In this document: positions 36,798-45,150 of the stretch, one piece after another | Layout of the letters: every line of letters begins with the position of its first letter | How positions within the stretch are numbered: position 1 is the stretch's first letter | Assembly: GCA_041395205.1 (NCBI GenBank) | Contig: JAWLAZ010000003.1 | Location: 124,001 to 188,000, forward strand | Direction: 5' to 3' | DNA length: 64,000 nucleotides | Source: JAHEFU01 sp041395205 | GTDB lineage: Bacteria; 4484-113; JAFGCY01 | Translations under genes and position numbers: made by a program | The notes under the pieces: model-generated | What the model was told of the DNA's origin: nothing | What the model saw: the letters and a program-made list of their open reading frames with translations, nothing else | Database searches by the model: none

Positions 36798-38213
36798 TCA
36801 GGTGGTGCTCGTCAGTTCCCGCGGCAGGCTGACCTTCAGCTTGTTGAAGCCGTTCAGTGCGGCGATCTTGTAGGCCTCAGCCATCGTCGGGTAGTTGAAC
36901 ACCGTATCGATGAAGTAATCCAGCCGCCCGCCGTTGATCATCACGCACTGGCCGATGTGGATCAGCTCCGTGCTTTCAAAGCCGATGATGTGTACGCCGA
37001 GGATGCGGTGGTCTTCCGGATCGAACAGCAGCTTGACCATCCCATCGCTGTTGCCGGTCATCTGGCCCTTGGCCGTATCGCCGAAGTAGCCCACGCCCGT
37101 TTCATAGCGCGTACCCGCCTTCTGCAGGCTCTCCTCCGATTCACCGATCATGGAGATATCGGGGCAGGTGTAGATGCCGTAGGGGAAGAGCGGCTCATAG
37201 GGAATGTCGTCAATCTGCAGGATCGCATTGGCAGCCTTGCGGCCCTGGTCAATCGAAGTCGCCGCCAGGCTGGGGAAGCCGATCACGTCACCGGCGGCGT
37301 AGATGTGGTCAATGTTGGTCTTGTAGTTGCTGTCTACCTTGAGGTAGTCCTTGTCCTCAACCTCCACGCCCGCCGCTGACAGGTTGAGCGTGTTGGTATT
37401 GCCCCAGCGCTGGGCGGCGATGAACATCATGTCGAACTGCAGCTCGTCCCCGGCACGCGTCGTGGCCCGCACGTCCTTCGGTCCCGCCACATGGATCTCG
37501 GACAGTTCCTCCTCCATGTGGAAGACCACGCCATGGCGGACCATGTGGCCCTTGAGCACCTCGATCAGTTCGCGGTCCACGAAGGGCAGCAGGCTCTTGT
37601 ACTGGCTGACGACATGCACCTCGATTCCCAGCAGGCTGAACATCGCGGCATATTCAAGGCCGATCACCCCGCCACCGATGATGCATAGCTTGCGCGGCAG
37701 GTAGCGCATCTCGAGAATGTCATCAGTGTTGAAGATGTGGACGTTGTCATAGGGCGGGTTGTAGTGCGAATAGCTGCGAGCCCCGCTGCAGATGATGAAG
37801 TTCTTCGCGGTGTAGTCCTCGGTGCCGACCGTGTCCTCGACGCGCATCGTATGGGCATCAAGGAAGTGCCCATGCCCCGAGATCACGTCGACGTGGTTGC
37901 GTACGAGCTGCGAATGGATCACATCGATCTCACGGCGGATGATGCGGTTGCAGCGGTACAGCAGGTCATCCGCGGTGATGTTTTCCTTCACGCGGTAGTT
38001 GTCGCCGTACATCTTCTTCTCGTGGTAACCACTGAGGTAGATGATTGCTGAGCGGATGGTCTTGGAGGGGATGGTGCCGATATGGAGGCAGTTGCCGCCC
38101 ACAACCTGGCGTTCATCTATGACCGCGACCTTGGCCCCGACCTTACCGCACTTGATGGCGGCTTTCTGACCGGCTGGGCCGCAGCCGACAACGATCACAT
38201 CATAATCTGACAT
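36798..38213 (-). CDS. sthA: Soluble pyridine nucleotide transhydrogenase
   Basis: A 471-residue flavoprotein disulfide-reductase relative. DVIVVGCGPAGQKAAIK is the FAD loop, GGNCLHIGTIPSKTI the former redox site with only one cysteine left, CIIGGGVIGLEYAAMF the NAD loop and IYAAGDVIGFPSLA the second FAD motif. Loss of the second active-site Cys with IGTIPSK, and the C-terminal FNYPTMAEAYKIAALNG, are typical of SthA rather than lipoamide dehydrogenase. It balances NADPH and NADH. Convergent with murB, 9 nt apart. Confidence 0.9.
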   Translation of the reverse strand: MSDYDVIVVGCGPAGQKAAIKCGKVGAKVAVIDERQVVGGNCLHIGTIPSKTIRSAIIYLSGYHEKKMYGDNYRVKENITADDLLYRCNRIIRREIDVIHSQLVRNHVDVISGHGHFLDAHTMRVEDTVGTEDYTAKNFIICSGARSYSHYNPPYDNVHIFNTDDILEMRYLPRKLCIIGGGVIGLEYAAMFSLLGIEVHVVSQYKSLLPFVDRELIEVLKGHMVRHGVVFHMEEELSEIHVAGPKDVRATTRAGDELQFDMMFIAAQRWGNTNTLNLSAAGVEVEDKDYLKVDSNYKTNIDHIYAAGDVIGFPSLAATSIDQGRKAANAILQIDDIPYEPLFPYGIYTCPDISMIGESEESLQKAGTRYETGVGYFGDTAKGQMTGNSDGMVKLLFDPEDHRILGVHIIGFESTELIHIGQCVMINGGRLDYFIDTVFNYPTMAEAYKIAALNGFNKLKVSLPRELTSTT

Positions 38214-38395
38214 GGCGCACTAATTATCCCCCTGCGGACATGGCCCGCAAGGCGCTTGTTCAGGATTAAAGCCCGGCTTCACTCCGAGCGAAGTCAGACA
38301 CCGGGATACTGTACCCTCTGACCGCGCTAATGACATATAAGTTGTCCGGTATTAAGGTATCAGCGTGGTAACCGGCAAGCACTATCCGGACAGGG

Positions 38396-39139
38396 GTGGG
38401 CAAGGTGGCTGACTTCGTGCCCCAGGGTCCGCTGTTTGACTCAGCCCGCAGCGGCCTGCAGCGCAGCGCGGAACGATTCGAGAAGCTGAGGGGGAATGCC
38501 AGCTATGTTGCAGCCAGCCTGCTGGCCCTGCCCGCCGGCCTGCTGCCCTGGGTGCTGCTTACACGCCTGTCCATGATACTCAGCATGTCCGCCGGACAGG
38601 CTGGCAGCAGCTTACTGCCGGGCAGTGCAAGCGATGGACCGTGGTTCGGGCTTGCCATGGCGCTCAGTCTGGTGTTCATCGTGATCAGTTGCGTCCTCGC
38701 GGACCGGGTCATGCAGCGCATGCAGAACGAAGCCAGCCGGATGTTCGCGCAGACGGATCTCGGATTCGTGATTCTCGAGGGCAGCCTGGCGCGGGAGATT
38801 GCCGGAAATCTGCGCTTCAGCGTAATGCCGGAAGTGCTGAGCCTGCCGCCCGAAGGCAGTACCGAGGATCAGATGCGCTTCTATGCGCTGTTTCACTCAG
38901 AATTCCATCGCCGGATCCAGAACAGGGAACTGCGGCCGGCTGCGATGGTCATGCGCCAGGATGCCGGAATCAATCTGCTGATCGCGCTCATCACAGGTCT
39001 GCTCTGTCTGGTACTGGTGGGTTATCTGCTCCTGCCGTTTGCAATAATCAGGATCTTTCGCAACTGGCCCCGGGTCAGTGCCTGCCAGCTTGCATTCGCT
39101 CAATATATGTCCAGGCAGGAAAGCTCGGAACTTAATTAG
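38396..39139 (+). CDS. Membrane protein of unknown function
   Basis: A 247-residue protein not recognised. Three hydrophobic segments lie near residues 34-65, 83-103 and 196-222; between the second and third is a soluble loop of about 90 residues (NEASRMFAQTDLGFVILEGSLAREIAGNLRF). The start is uncertain: GTG at 38396 opens the frame, GTG at 38405 is an alternative. Ahead of it a separate 15-codon frame starts at the GTG at 38365, 6 nt after TAAGGT, and stops at 38410-38412, overlapping both candidate starts. Confidence 0.55.
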   Translation: MGKVADFVPQGPLFDSARSGLQRSAERFEKLRGNASYVAASLLALPAGLLPWVLLTRLSMILSMSAGQAGSSLLPGSASDGPWFGLAMALSLVFIVISCVLADRVMQRMQNEASRMFAQTDLGFVILEGSLAREIAGNLRFSVMPEVLSLPPEGSTEDQMRFYALFHSEFHRRIQNRELRPAAMVMRQDAGINLLIALITGLLCLVLVGYLLLPFAIIRIFRNWPRVSACQLAFAQYMSRQESSELN

Positions 39140-39326
39140 CTTTCAATGCATGGGTTCTGACAGTCTAGTTCAGGCAGATAAAACTGTATTGGTAGTTTAA
39201 AGATCGCCCATACGTGAACTGAACCCAGTGCAGGACATGAGCGGAATTAAGACTTGCCAGTAACGATTAAGCCCCGGTGAAATCCCTACTAACAAGCCAC
39301 GCAGGAATTGACTGTGATTTCCAGTA

Positions 39327-39355
39327 TTGCAAACCGCACTGTATCCCGGTATATT
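39327..39355 (+). promoter_or_regulatory. Sigma70-type promoter
   Basis: TTGCAA (39327-39332), a 17-nt spacer and TATATT (39350-39355) precede the zinc-finger gene. Transcription should start near 39362, leaving a leader of about 37 nt with GGAG before the ATG. Confidence 0.7.
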
Positions 39356-39398
39356 TTCATTGCAGAGGTGTGTACGCGAATCCAACTTGGAGAATGCC

Positions 39399-40085
39399 AT
39401 GATTGATGACACAGGCATGAAGGATCTGCAGGTTTCGGAGGAAGTACAGGAACTTACAACCTGGCAGTGCGATAACTGCGGAACGACGAACACGTCGGAT
39501 CTGACGCATTGCAAAGGCTGTGCCTACAGGCGCGATTTCAAGGCAGAGGAACTGCCGGACATCGACTTCGCCGCCCTCCATCAGACCATAGAATCCGAAG
39601 GTGAAACCCGGCTGCGGCGTCTGCACGGCTACCTGACGATAGCCAAGGACGTGCTGCTGCTGGTCTTCCTGATCTTCGCATTCTCCATGGGTATGCGACT
39701 CAATGCCAACTGGCCCTTCCAGACCGCCTACCAGCAGGATGCCCGTGAGCTGGCCGACCTGCTGCTGAACCTGCACGTCGCCGTGGACATGGGCATCGAC
39801 CACGATGAATACGAGGCACAGCTCGTGCATATCACGGCGGAGAAGCTGAAGTTCGACGTGCTCTACAAGGACACCAACGAACTGCAGACCACGAGCTTCC
39901 AGAAGCTGCGCCAGGCCGCTGAGTACTTTGAGCTTGCCAACGAAACCTGGAACACCCAGCTCAGCCGGGAGGCCAGTGGCGCACGGGGCACGAGCGGCTT
40001 CAATAGCCGCAATGCCGGCAATGAAACCCGTGACTACTGGGCCACCGCATCCAGCAACCTGATGCTGGCAATCGAAGACCTGTAA
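39399..40085 (+). CDS. Membrane protein with RanBP2-type zinc finger
   Basis: A 228-residue protein. WQCDNCGTTNTSDLTHCKGC near residues 22-41 fits the RanBP2-type zinc-finger spacing (W-x-C-x2-C-x3-N-x6-C-x2-C). One membrane helix follows (residues about 83-101, VLLLVFLIFAFSMGMRL), then a helical C-terminal domain of about 125 residues with no assignable family. Cytoplasmic zinc finger and extracytoplasmic helical domain is the simplest topology. The ATG at 39399 follows TTGGAG; the frame upstream of it precedes the promoter-proximal Shine-Dalgarno. Followed 39 nt later by ligA, which has its own promoter. Confidence 0.65.
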   Translation: MIDDTGMKDLQVSEEVQELTTWQCDNCGTTNTSDLTHCKGCAYRRDFKAEELPDIDFAALHQTIESEGETRLRRLHGYLTIAKDVLLLVFLIFAFSMGMRLNANWPFQTAYQQDARELADLLLNLHVAVDMGIDHDEYEAQLVHITAEKLKFDVLYKDTNELQTTSFQKLRQAAEYFELANETWNTQLSREASGARGTSGFNSRNAGNETRDYWATASSNLMLAIEDL

Positions 40086-40112
40086 TGGACCGGGGAGCCT
40101 GCGGCACTGGCA

Positions 40113-40118
40113 TATAAT
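40113..40118 (+). promoter_or_regulatory. -10 box TATAAT of leaderless ligA
   Basis: A perfect TATAAT lies 6 nt before the ATG at 40125 with no Shine-Dalgarno. Confidence 0.7.
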
Positions 40119-40124
40119 CTGCCG

Positions 40125-42212
40125 ATGTCGCAGGTTCCCGACACCATCCGCACGGAAGCAGAGCAGCTCAGGACTGAGCTGGCTGACCACGCCTACCGCT
40201 ACTACGTACTCGACGCGCCCGTCATCAGCGACGCCGAGTATGACCGGCTGTACCGCCGCCTGGAGGAGCTGGAGAAGCAGTACCCGGAGCTGGTGACGGC
40301 TGACAGCATCACCCAGAAGGTCGGTGGCCAGATCCTTTCCAAGTTCGAACCAGTTACGCATTCCGCGCGGATGTACAGCCTGGAGAACGCGCTCAGCGAG
40401 GAGGAGTTCATCGCCTTCGATGAGCGGATCACGAAGATGCTCGGCCAGGCGGGAGGAATGTTTGGCAACGACTATTTCTGTGAACCCAAGCTGGATGGCC
40501 TGGCGGTTTCCATCAGCTATGTGGATGGCCTGCTGACGCTGGCCGCCACGCGGGGAGACGGCACGGTCGGAGAGAATGTGACCGCCAACGTGCGCACGAT
40601 CTCCTCGCTGCCACTGCGCCTGCGCAGGCCCGTCAGCATCACGGTGCGAGGCGAGATCTTCATCCGCACCGAGGACTTCGAAGCCCTCAACCGCAGCCGT
40701 GAGGAAGCCGGTGAGGAGCTGTATGCCAATGCACGCAATACCGCGGCCGGCAGCATCCGCCAGCTGGACAGCTCGGTCACGGCCGGGCGGCCGTTGTCAA
40801 TCTATCTCTACAGCCTCGTGGAGGCCCAGGAGCTGGGCGTCACCAGCCAGTCCGGCGTGATCGAATTCCTCCGCGACTGCGGCCTGCCCGTCAATCCGCT
40901 CGGGCATGTCTGCAGCGGCCGCGACGAGGTACTGGCCTTCCACCGCGACCTGGCCAGCATGCGCAGCGGCGAGAGCGTGAACGGCGTCAGCCTGCCCTAC
41001 GCCATCGACGGGATGGTTGTCAAACTGAACAACATCACGGTCTGGAACAGCCTGGGCTTCACCGCCAAGTTCCCGCGCTACATGCTGGCCTACAAGTGGC
41101 CGGAGGCGGAAGTGGCAACCCGCCTCAACGATGTGAGCTTCCAGATCAGCCGCCAGGGTGTCTACAGCCCCGTTGCGGAACTTGAGCCGGTGCAGCTTGA
41201 CGGCGTGACGGTGGCGCGGGCCACACTGCACAACCTCGATGAGATCGAGCGCCTGGACATCATGCTTGGCGACGAGGTCTTCATCAAGCGCGGCGGCGAG
41301 GTGATCCCGAAGATCATCAGCCGCAGCCGCCGGGAGCGGGATGGCAGTGAGCGGGCCATTCCCCTGCCCTCCAGCTGCGAATCCTGCGGCAGCGAACTTG
41401 AGCTGGACAATGAGCGCAGCCACAATCTGCGCTGTCCGAACCGGGACTGCCAGGGCCGGCTGGTGGAGCGGATTGCCTACTTCGCCAGCCGCGGCGTGAT
41501 GGACATCGAGGGCTTCTCGCGCAAGACCGCTGCCAAGCTGGTGCAGGAAGGACTGGTCAATGATCTGCCGGACCTGTACGCCATCTCCGCGGCCCAGCTC
41601 AGTGAGCTGGAAGGCTTCGCCGAAATCAGTGCCCAGAACATCCACGATGCAATCCAGGCCAGCAAGGCCCAGCCCCTGTGGCGCGTGATCAGCGCACTCG
41701 AGATCAGCCAGGTCGGCAGTCAGACCGCCAAGCTGCTGGCCCGGCGACTGGGGAGCATCGAGAAATTGGCAGCGGCCAGCACGGAGGATCTGGAGAAGAT
41801 CAGCGGCATCGGCAAGGTGATGGCGGAGGACATCCGCGCCTGGTTCGCCGATGAACGCAACATGCAGCTCGTGACCGGCCTGGAGGCTGCCGGGCTGATG
41901 ATGAGTGAGGAAGCCGACGGTGAAGCTGACAGCGGGCCTCTGCTCTTCGACGAGAAGACCGTGGTGCTGACCGGCACGATCAGCTTCGCGAGCCGCGACC
42001 AGCTCAAGGACTGGCTGGAACTGAACGGTGCCAAGGCCGCGAGCAGCGTGTCGAAGAAGACGCATGTCGTGATCGCCGGCCCGGGAGCCGGCAGCAAGCT
42101 GGAGAAGGCGCAGGGCTTTGGCCTCGAGATCTGGGACGAGGAGAAGCTGATCGAAGTGATGCGCACGCAGCCGAGCCGTCCAGCTGTCAAACCGGACTGG
42201 TGGCCGGCATAG
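40125..42212 (+). CDS. ligA: NAD-dependent DNA ligase
   Basis: A 695-residue ligase. The Ia domain contains YYVLDAPVISDAEYDRLYR (NMN binding), the adenylation site is CEPKLDGLAVSI with the KLDG lysine, GEIFI and DGMVVKLN follow, and a four-cysteine zinc finger (CESCGSELE ... LRCPNRDCQG) leads to helix-hairpin-helix repeats and a C-terminal BRCT domain (FDEKTVVLTGTISFASRDQLKDWL). It seals nicks in replication and repair. Length matches the family (about 670-700). Confidence 0.98.
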   Translation: MSQVPDTIRTEAEQLRTELADHAYRYYVLDAPVISDAEYDRLYRRLEELEKQYPELVTADSITQKVGGQILSKFEPVTHSARMYSLENALSEEEFIAFDERITKMLGQAGGMFGNDYFCEPKLDGLAVSISYVDGLLTLAATRGDGTVGENVTANVRTISSLPLRLRRPVSITVRGEIFIRTEDFEALNRSREEAGEELYANARNTAAGSIRQLDSSVTAGRPLSIYLYSLVEAQELGVTSQSGVIEFLRDCGLPVNPLGHVCSGRDEVLAFHRDLASMRSGESVNGVSLPYAIDGMVVKLNNITVWNSLGFTAKFPRYMLAYKWPEAEVATRLNDVSFQISRQGVYSPVAELEPVQLDGVTVARATLHNLDEIERLDIMLGDEVFIKRGGEVIPKIISRSRRERDGSERAIPLPSSCESCGSELELDNERSHNLRCPNRDCQGRLVERIAYFASRGVMDIEGFSRKTAAKLVQEGLVNDLPDLYAISAAQLSELEGFAEISAQNIHDAIQASKAQPLWRVISALEISQVGSQTAKLLARRLGSIEKLAAASTEDLEKISGIGKVMAEDIRAWFADERNMQLVTGLEAAGLMMSEEADGEADSGPLLFDEKTVVLTGTISFASRDQLKDWLELNGAKAASSVSKKTHVVIAGPGAGSKLEKAQGFGLEIWDEEKLIEVMRTQPSRPAVKPDWWPA

Positions 42213-42238
42213 GCCATACAGGTTTCCGAAAATACTTA

Positions 42239-42372
42239 ACCACAAAGCTCACGAAGCACACAAAGTTTTCTTAATGGTCACGAAGGATGACTTTGTGATC
42301 TGAAATCCAACTTTGTGATCGTTGAGTCCTTTGTGGTAGATCAAACCAGTGTCCGGCTTGCGCCGGGATACC
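42239..42372 (+). repeat. Direct repeat, copy 1
   Basis: About 134 bp starting ACCACAAAGC and ending GGGATACC. It aligns with copy 2 at 42384-42515, offset 145 bp, sharing TCACGAAGGAT, ACTTTGTGATC (twice), GTCCTTTG and the block ATCAAACCAGTGTCCGGC. No open reading frame. Confidence 0.8.
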
Positions 42373-42383
42373 GCCGGAAAATC

Positions 42384-42515
42384 ACCGCAAAGCTCGCAGA
42401 ACACATAGTTCTATGAATGATCACGAAGGATTACTTTGTGATCCGCAAGTCAACTTTGTGATCATTGTGTCCTTTGCGGATGATCAAACCAGTGTCCGGC
42501 TTGCGCCGGGATACC
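42384..42515 (+). repeat. Direct repeat, copy 2
   Basis: About 132 bp, the second copy of the element at 42239. Each copy ends with the 5-bp palindrome CCGGC-TTGC-GCCGG. Divergence is by scattered substitutions. Confidence 0.8.
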
Positions 42516-42519
42516 TCGC

Positions 42520-42588
42520 CGAGCTTCGCGCTCGACCTCCGTGCCTGACTCGCGTCAGACCTCCGCGCCTGGCTTGCGCCAGACCTCC
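42520..42588. repeat. Tandem palindromes, each followed by ACCTCC
   Basis: Three consecutive units: CGAGC-TTCGC-GCTCG, CTGAC-TCGC-GTCAG and CTGGC-TTGC-GCCAG, each followed directly by ACCTCC. The stems differ but stay fully paired and the loops stay similar. Confidence 0.75.
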
Positions 42589-42596
42589 AAAAAGAC

Positions 42597-42647
42597 CGGA
42601 GTGTGGCCCGAGGGCCACATGGCCATGCCGGTCAGACCGGCACTCCG
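42597..42647. repeat. Three-way-junction-like inverted repeat
   Basis: CGGAGTG (42597) pairs with CACTCCG (42641) around two inner hairpins, TGGCCC-GA-GGGCCA and GCCGGTC-A-GACCGGC. It has no clear T-run. Confidence 0.65.
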
Positions 42648-42651
42648 AAGA

Positions 42652-42747
42652 GCAATGAGTAATGAAGAGTGAGCAATGAGAGTCATTAGGGTCGATGTGA
42701 TCTCCGATCCTTGTCAGGCTCATTGCTCATTCATCATTGCTCATTGC
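42652..42747. repeat. Long imperfect inverted repeat
   Basis: A 29-nt arm at 42652-42680 built from GCAATGAG-like words is the near-perfect reverse complement (about 25 of 29) of 42719-42747, with a 38-nt loop. Confidence 0.75.
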
Positions 42748-43057
42748 TTGCCTGCTCGGATTGCTTTGAGCAGACAGGAAATGGCTGCATCCTGCTTCGC
42801 GGGATGCAGCACCCCTGATCAGTCCTGCCTGTGGCGGGACTGACCTCCTTGCCGAAGCAAGCTTCGGCCTCCGTGGGACTGGGAATCCCGGGCCGGGCGT
42901 CGTAGTCCATCCGGCCTGCGCTGACCCTTGTCAGGCAGCGCACCAAATCAAGCGCTTGATGTTAGGTATTTTCCTCATCTTGCACTAATAGTCAAGGTGT
43001 GGCAATGTTAATGCGCGAAGCTTGCGCGGAAAGGTCTGAACGGAATGAGGAGAAGAA
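42748..43057. other. Non-coding stretch with further palindromes
   Basis: No convincing gene. It holds GCTGCATCC...GGATGCAGC (about 42784-42810), TCAGTCC...GGACTGA followed by CCTCC (42819-42848), GCCGAAG-CAAG-CTTCGGC followed by CTCC (42851-42872), and the palindrome ATCAAGCGCTTGAT near 42947. Confidence 0.6.
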
Positions 43058-43131
43058 TACGGGGGGAGGGTCTCGAACCCACGACCTCCAGATCCACAAT
43101 CTGGCGCTCTAACCAACTGAGCTACCCCCGC
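43058..43131 (-). tRNA. tRNA-His (anticodon GUG)
   Basis: A 74-nt cloverleaf. The anticodon stem-loop CCAGA-TTGTGGA-TCTGG presents GUG. The D arm is GCTCAGTTGGTTAGAGC, the T loop TTCGAGA. The acceptor stem GCGGGGG pairs with CCCCCGT, ending in a G-U pair, with A at position 73 and A at -1 and no encoded CCA. The T stem contains one T-T mismatch. Confidence 0.92.
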
Positions 43132-43178
43132 TAAGGGAGGGGAATTATACCGCCGATTTCCTCGATTGAACAGCCGTC

Positions 43179-44340
43179 CTAGGCGCTGGCGGCCTCGGCA
43201 TTGATCAGTTCGACGATCTTCTGTGCGCCAAGCCCACATGCTGTCCACGAATACCAGCGGCTTGTTGCTGCCTTCGAGGATCTCCTTGGCCAGTTCCTCA
43301 CGCGTACCCGTCAGCCGGATCACGATCGGCACCTTGCGCTCCAGCTTGTCATAGACATCCACGATGCCCTGGGCCACCAGGTCCGTACGGGTGATGCCGC
43401 CGAAGACATTGATGAAGATGCCCTTCACGTCCGGGTCGCGCAGCACGGCGATCAATGCCTTCTGCACACCCTCGGCCGTGGCACTGCCGCCGAAGTCGAG
43501 GAAGTTGTTGGGCGTGCCGCCCGCGCGCTTGACGACGTCCATCGTGGTCATCACGAGGCCCGCGCCATTGCCGCAGATGCCGACATTGCCGCCGGGCAGG
43601 TGCACATAGGTCAGGCCTTCCTCCATCGCCTTGACCTCATACTCATCCAGCTCGGAGCCGGCCTCACGCAGCCCGGCGATCTCCTTCTGGCGGTAAAGCG
43701 CATTGTCATCGAAGTTCATCTTGGCATCGATCGCCACGACCTCACCCTGCTTGGTGATCACCAGCGGGTTGATCTCCGCCATCTCGGCATCGGTGGCCAT
43801 GAAGCAGTCGTAGAGCTTGTCGATGAAGCTCGCGATCGCGCGGGCCTTCGTCGTGTCCACGCCGCTCATGTAGACGGCCTGGCGGATCTCGTAATCCTGG
43901 ATGCCGACGGTCGGGTCGATGTTGATCTTGGTGATCTTCTCGGGAGTGCTGGCTGCCACTTCCTCGATGTCCACACCACCGGCGGCGCTGAGGATCAGCA
44001 CAACGCTCTTGTCCTCGCGGTTGAGCGTGAAGCCGAGGTAGTACTCGGTTTCGATGTCCACGGCATCCGCGACGAGCACACGGTCCACGGTCAGGCCCTT
44101 GATCTCCATTCCGAGGATCTTCGAGGCGACCTCAAAGGCCTCCTCGGGATTCTTGGCGAGCTTCACGCCTCCGGCCTTGCCGCGGCCACCGGCATGCACC
44201 TGGGCCTTGACGACCACCATGCGGCCGATCTTCTCGGCGATGGCCCGGACTTCCTCCGGCGTGCGTGCCAGCTCCCCATGGTTTGTGGGGATGCCGAACT
44301 TGCTCATGATTTCGCGTGCCTGATACTCGTGGATCTTCAT
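43179..44340 (-). CDS. sucC: Succinate-CoA ligase beta subunit, frameshifted near its 3' end
   Basis: MKIHEYQAREIMSKFGIP at the start, an ATP-grasp domain (VKAQVHAGGRGKAGGVKLA), EINPLVITKQGEVVAIDAKMNFDDNAL and NFLDFGGSATAEGVQKA identify SucC of the TCA cycle. After FVDSMWA the frame breaks at about 43231-43235: one extra T (GCTTGGC instead of GCTGGC on the coding strand). Removing it restores GAQKIVELINAEAASA and a TAG at 43181-43179, giving 386 residues, the normal length. As written the frame runs on through tRNA-His to 42985. No sucD is adjacent. TATAAT lies about 30 nt upstream with a leader. Confidence 0.92.
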
Positions 44341-44542
44341 TACAGGTCCTGTCTGGGAGTTTTGCCGGGCAAATTATAGCGCGGGGCCAGACTGCGTACC
44401 GGGATAAGCGCGGACTTAACCTGCGGCAGTGCATCAGGAAGTGCGTTTCGCGTCTGTTCATGAATGAAACGACAGCGCCGTCCGTCCGGAAGGCAGCACA
44501 TTGGAATCCAGCAGTGGAAATGTGCTAGGCTTGCAATATCTG

Positions 44543-45058
44543 ATGGGAATTCCGACCACAGTCAGAGTCATGGCTGTCCTGCTCGCAGGACTGCTCTGCA
44601 TGCAGCTGGATCCCGGAGGCGCCGTGATCTGCCTCGCAGACAGCGGGCGGATCAGCTACAGCTTCAGCTGCACCTGCGACCTGCCCGGTGAGCATCGGGG
44701 CGGTTGTTCCGCCTGCGGGGACATGCACAGCGCCGGCAGTGAAACAGCCTCCTGCTGTGCTGAGTCCGAGCTGCCGGCCTGCTGCCGTACGAAGGCTCCG
44801 AAGCAGAGCAACGGCCAGCACGGGAAGAAGGGCTGCTGCCACAACATCCGCCTGGAAATGATTTCCGCTGGTGTGCCGTCCATTGCTTCCCCGCAATGGG
44901 AACTGGCACAGCAGCAGCTGCCGCTTCCGGCACTGATCCATGAATTCGACAGCGTGGACTGGTGTGAAGCCCGCCATGCGGCTGATCTCCCGCCACCTCT
45001 ACCAGAGCGATCACGCTCAACTCTCTCCCAGCTTTCCTGCATCCGGCTGCTGCTGTAG
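44543..45058 (+). CDS. Small exported cysteine-rich protein of the efflux operon
   Basis: A 171-residue protein with an N-terminal signal (VRVMAVLLAGLLCMQLDPGGAVICLA) and a cysteine-rich core of about a dozen Cys in FSCTCDLPGEHRGGCSACGD, ASCCAESELPACCRT and KKGCCHNI. No family is recognised; similar small Cys-rich proteins often head heavy-metal RND operons, where they are thought to bind metal. The ATG at 44543 is preferred over 44501 because TAGGCT lies 11 nt ahead. It is 92 nt upstream of the outer-membrane factor gene. Confidence 0.6.
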   Translation: MGIPTTVRVMAVLLAGLLCMQLDPGGAVICLADSGRISYSFSCTCDLPGEHRGGCSACGDMHSAGSETASCCAESELPACCRTKAPKQSNGQHGKKGCCHNIRLEMISAGVPSIASPQWELAQQQLPLPALIHEFDSVDWCEARHAADLPPPLPERSRSTLSQLSCIRLLL

Positions 45059-45094
45059 TCGCTCGCTGACGCGCCTTTCCCCACCCGAGCCATC

Positions 45095-45110
45095 ACGTAT
45101 GATCACGTGA
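45095..45110. promoter_or_regulatory. Inverted repeat overlapping a possible -10 box
   Basis: CACGT-ATGATC-ACGTG is a 5-bp inverted repeat that overlaps TATGAT (45099-45104), about 45 nt before the outer-membrane factor gene. It could be an operator for a metal-responsive regulator; no regulator gene is adjacent. Confidence 0.4.
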
Positions 45111-45150
45111 CAGAGCTGCCGCGAGCACGCGGCACGAGGAGAGCAGACGG

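Noticed and set aside
42239..42515. CRISPR array
   Set aside because: Only two long, diverged repeats, no regular short repeat-spacer pattern and no cas genes nearby.
42985..43178. C-terminal extension of SucC through tRNA-His
   Set aside because: Arises from the one-base insertion; the residues translate the tRNA gene (GVAQLVRAPDCGSGGRGFE).
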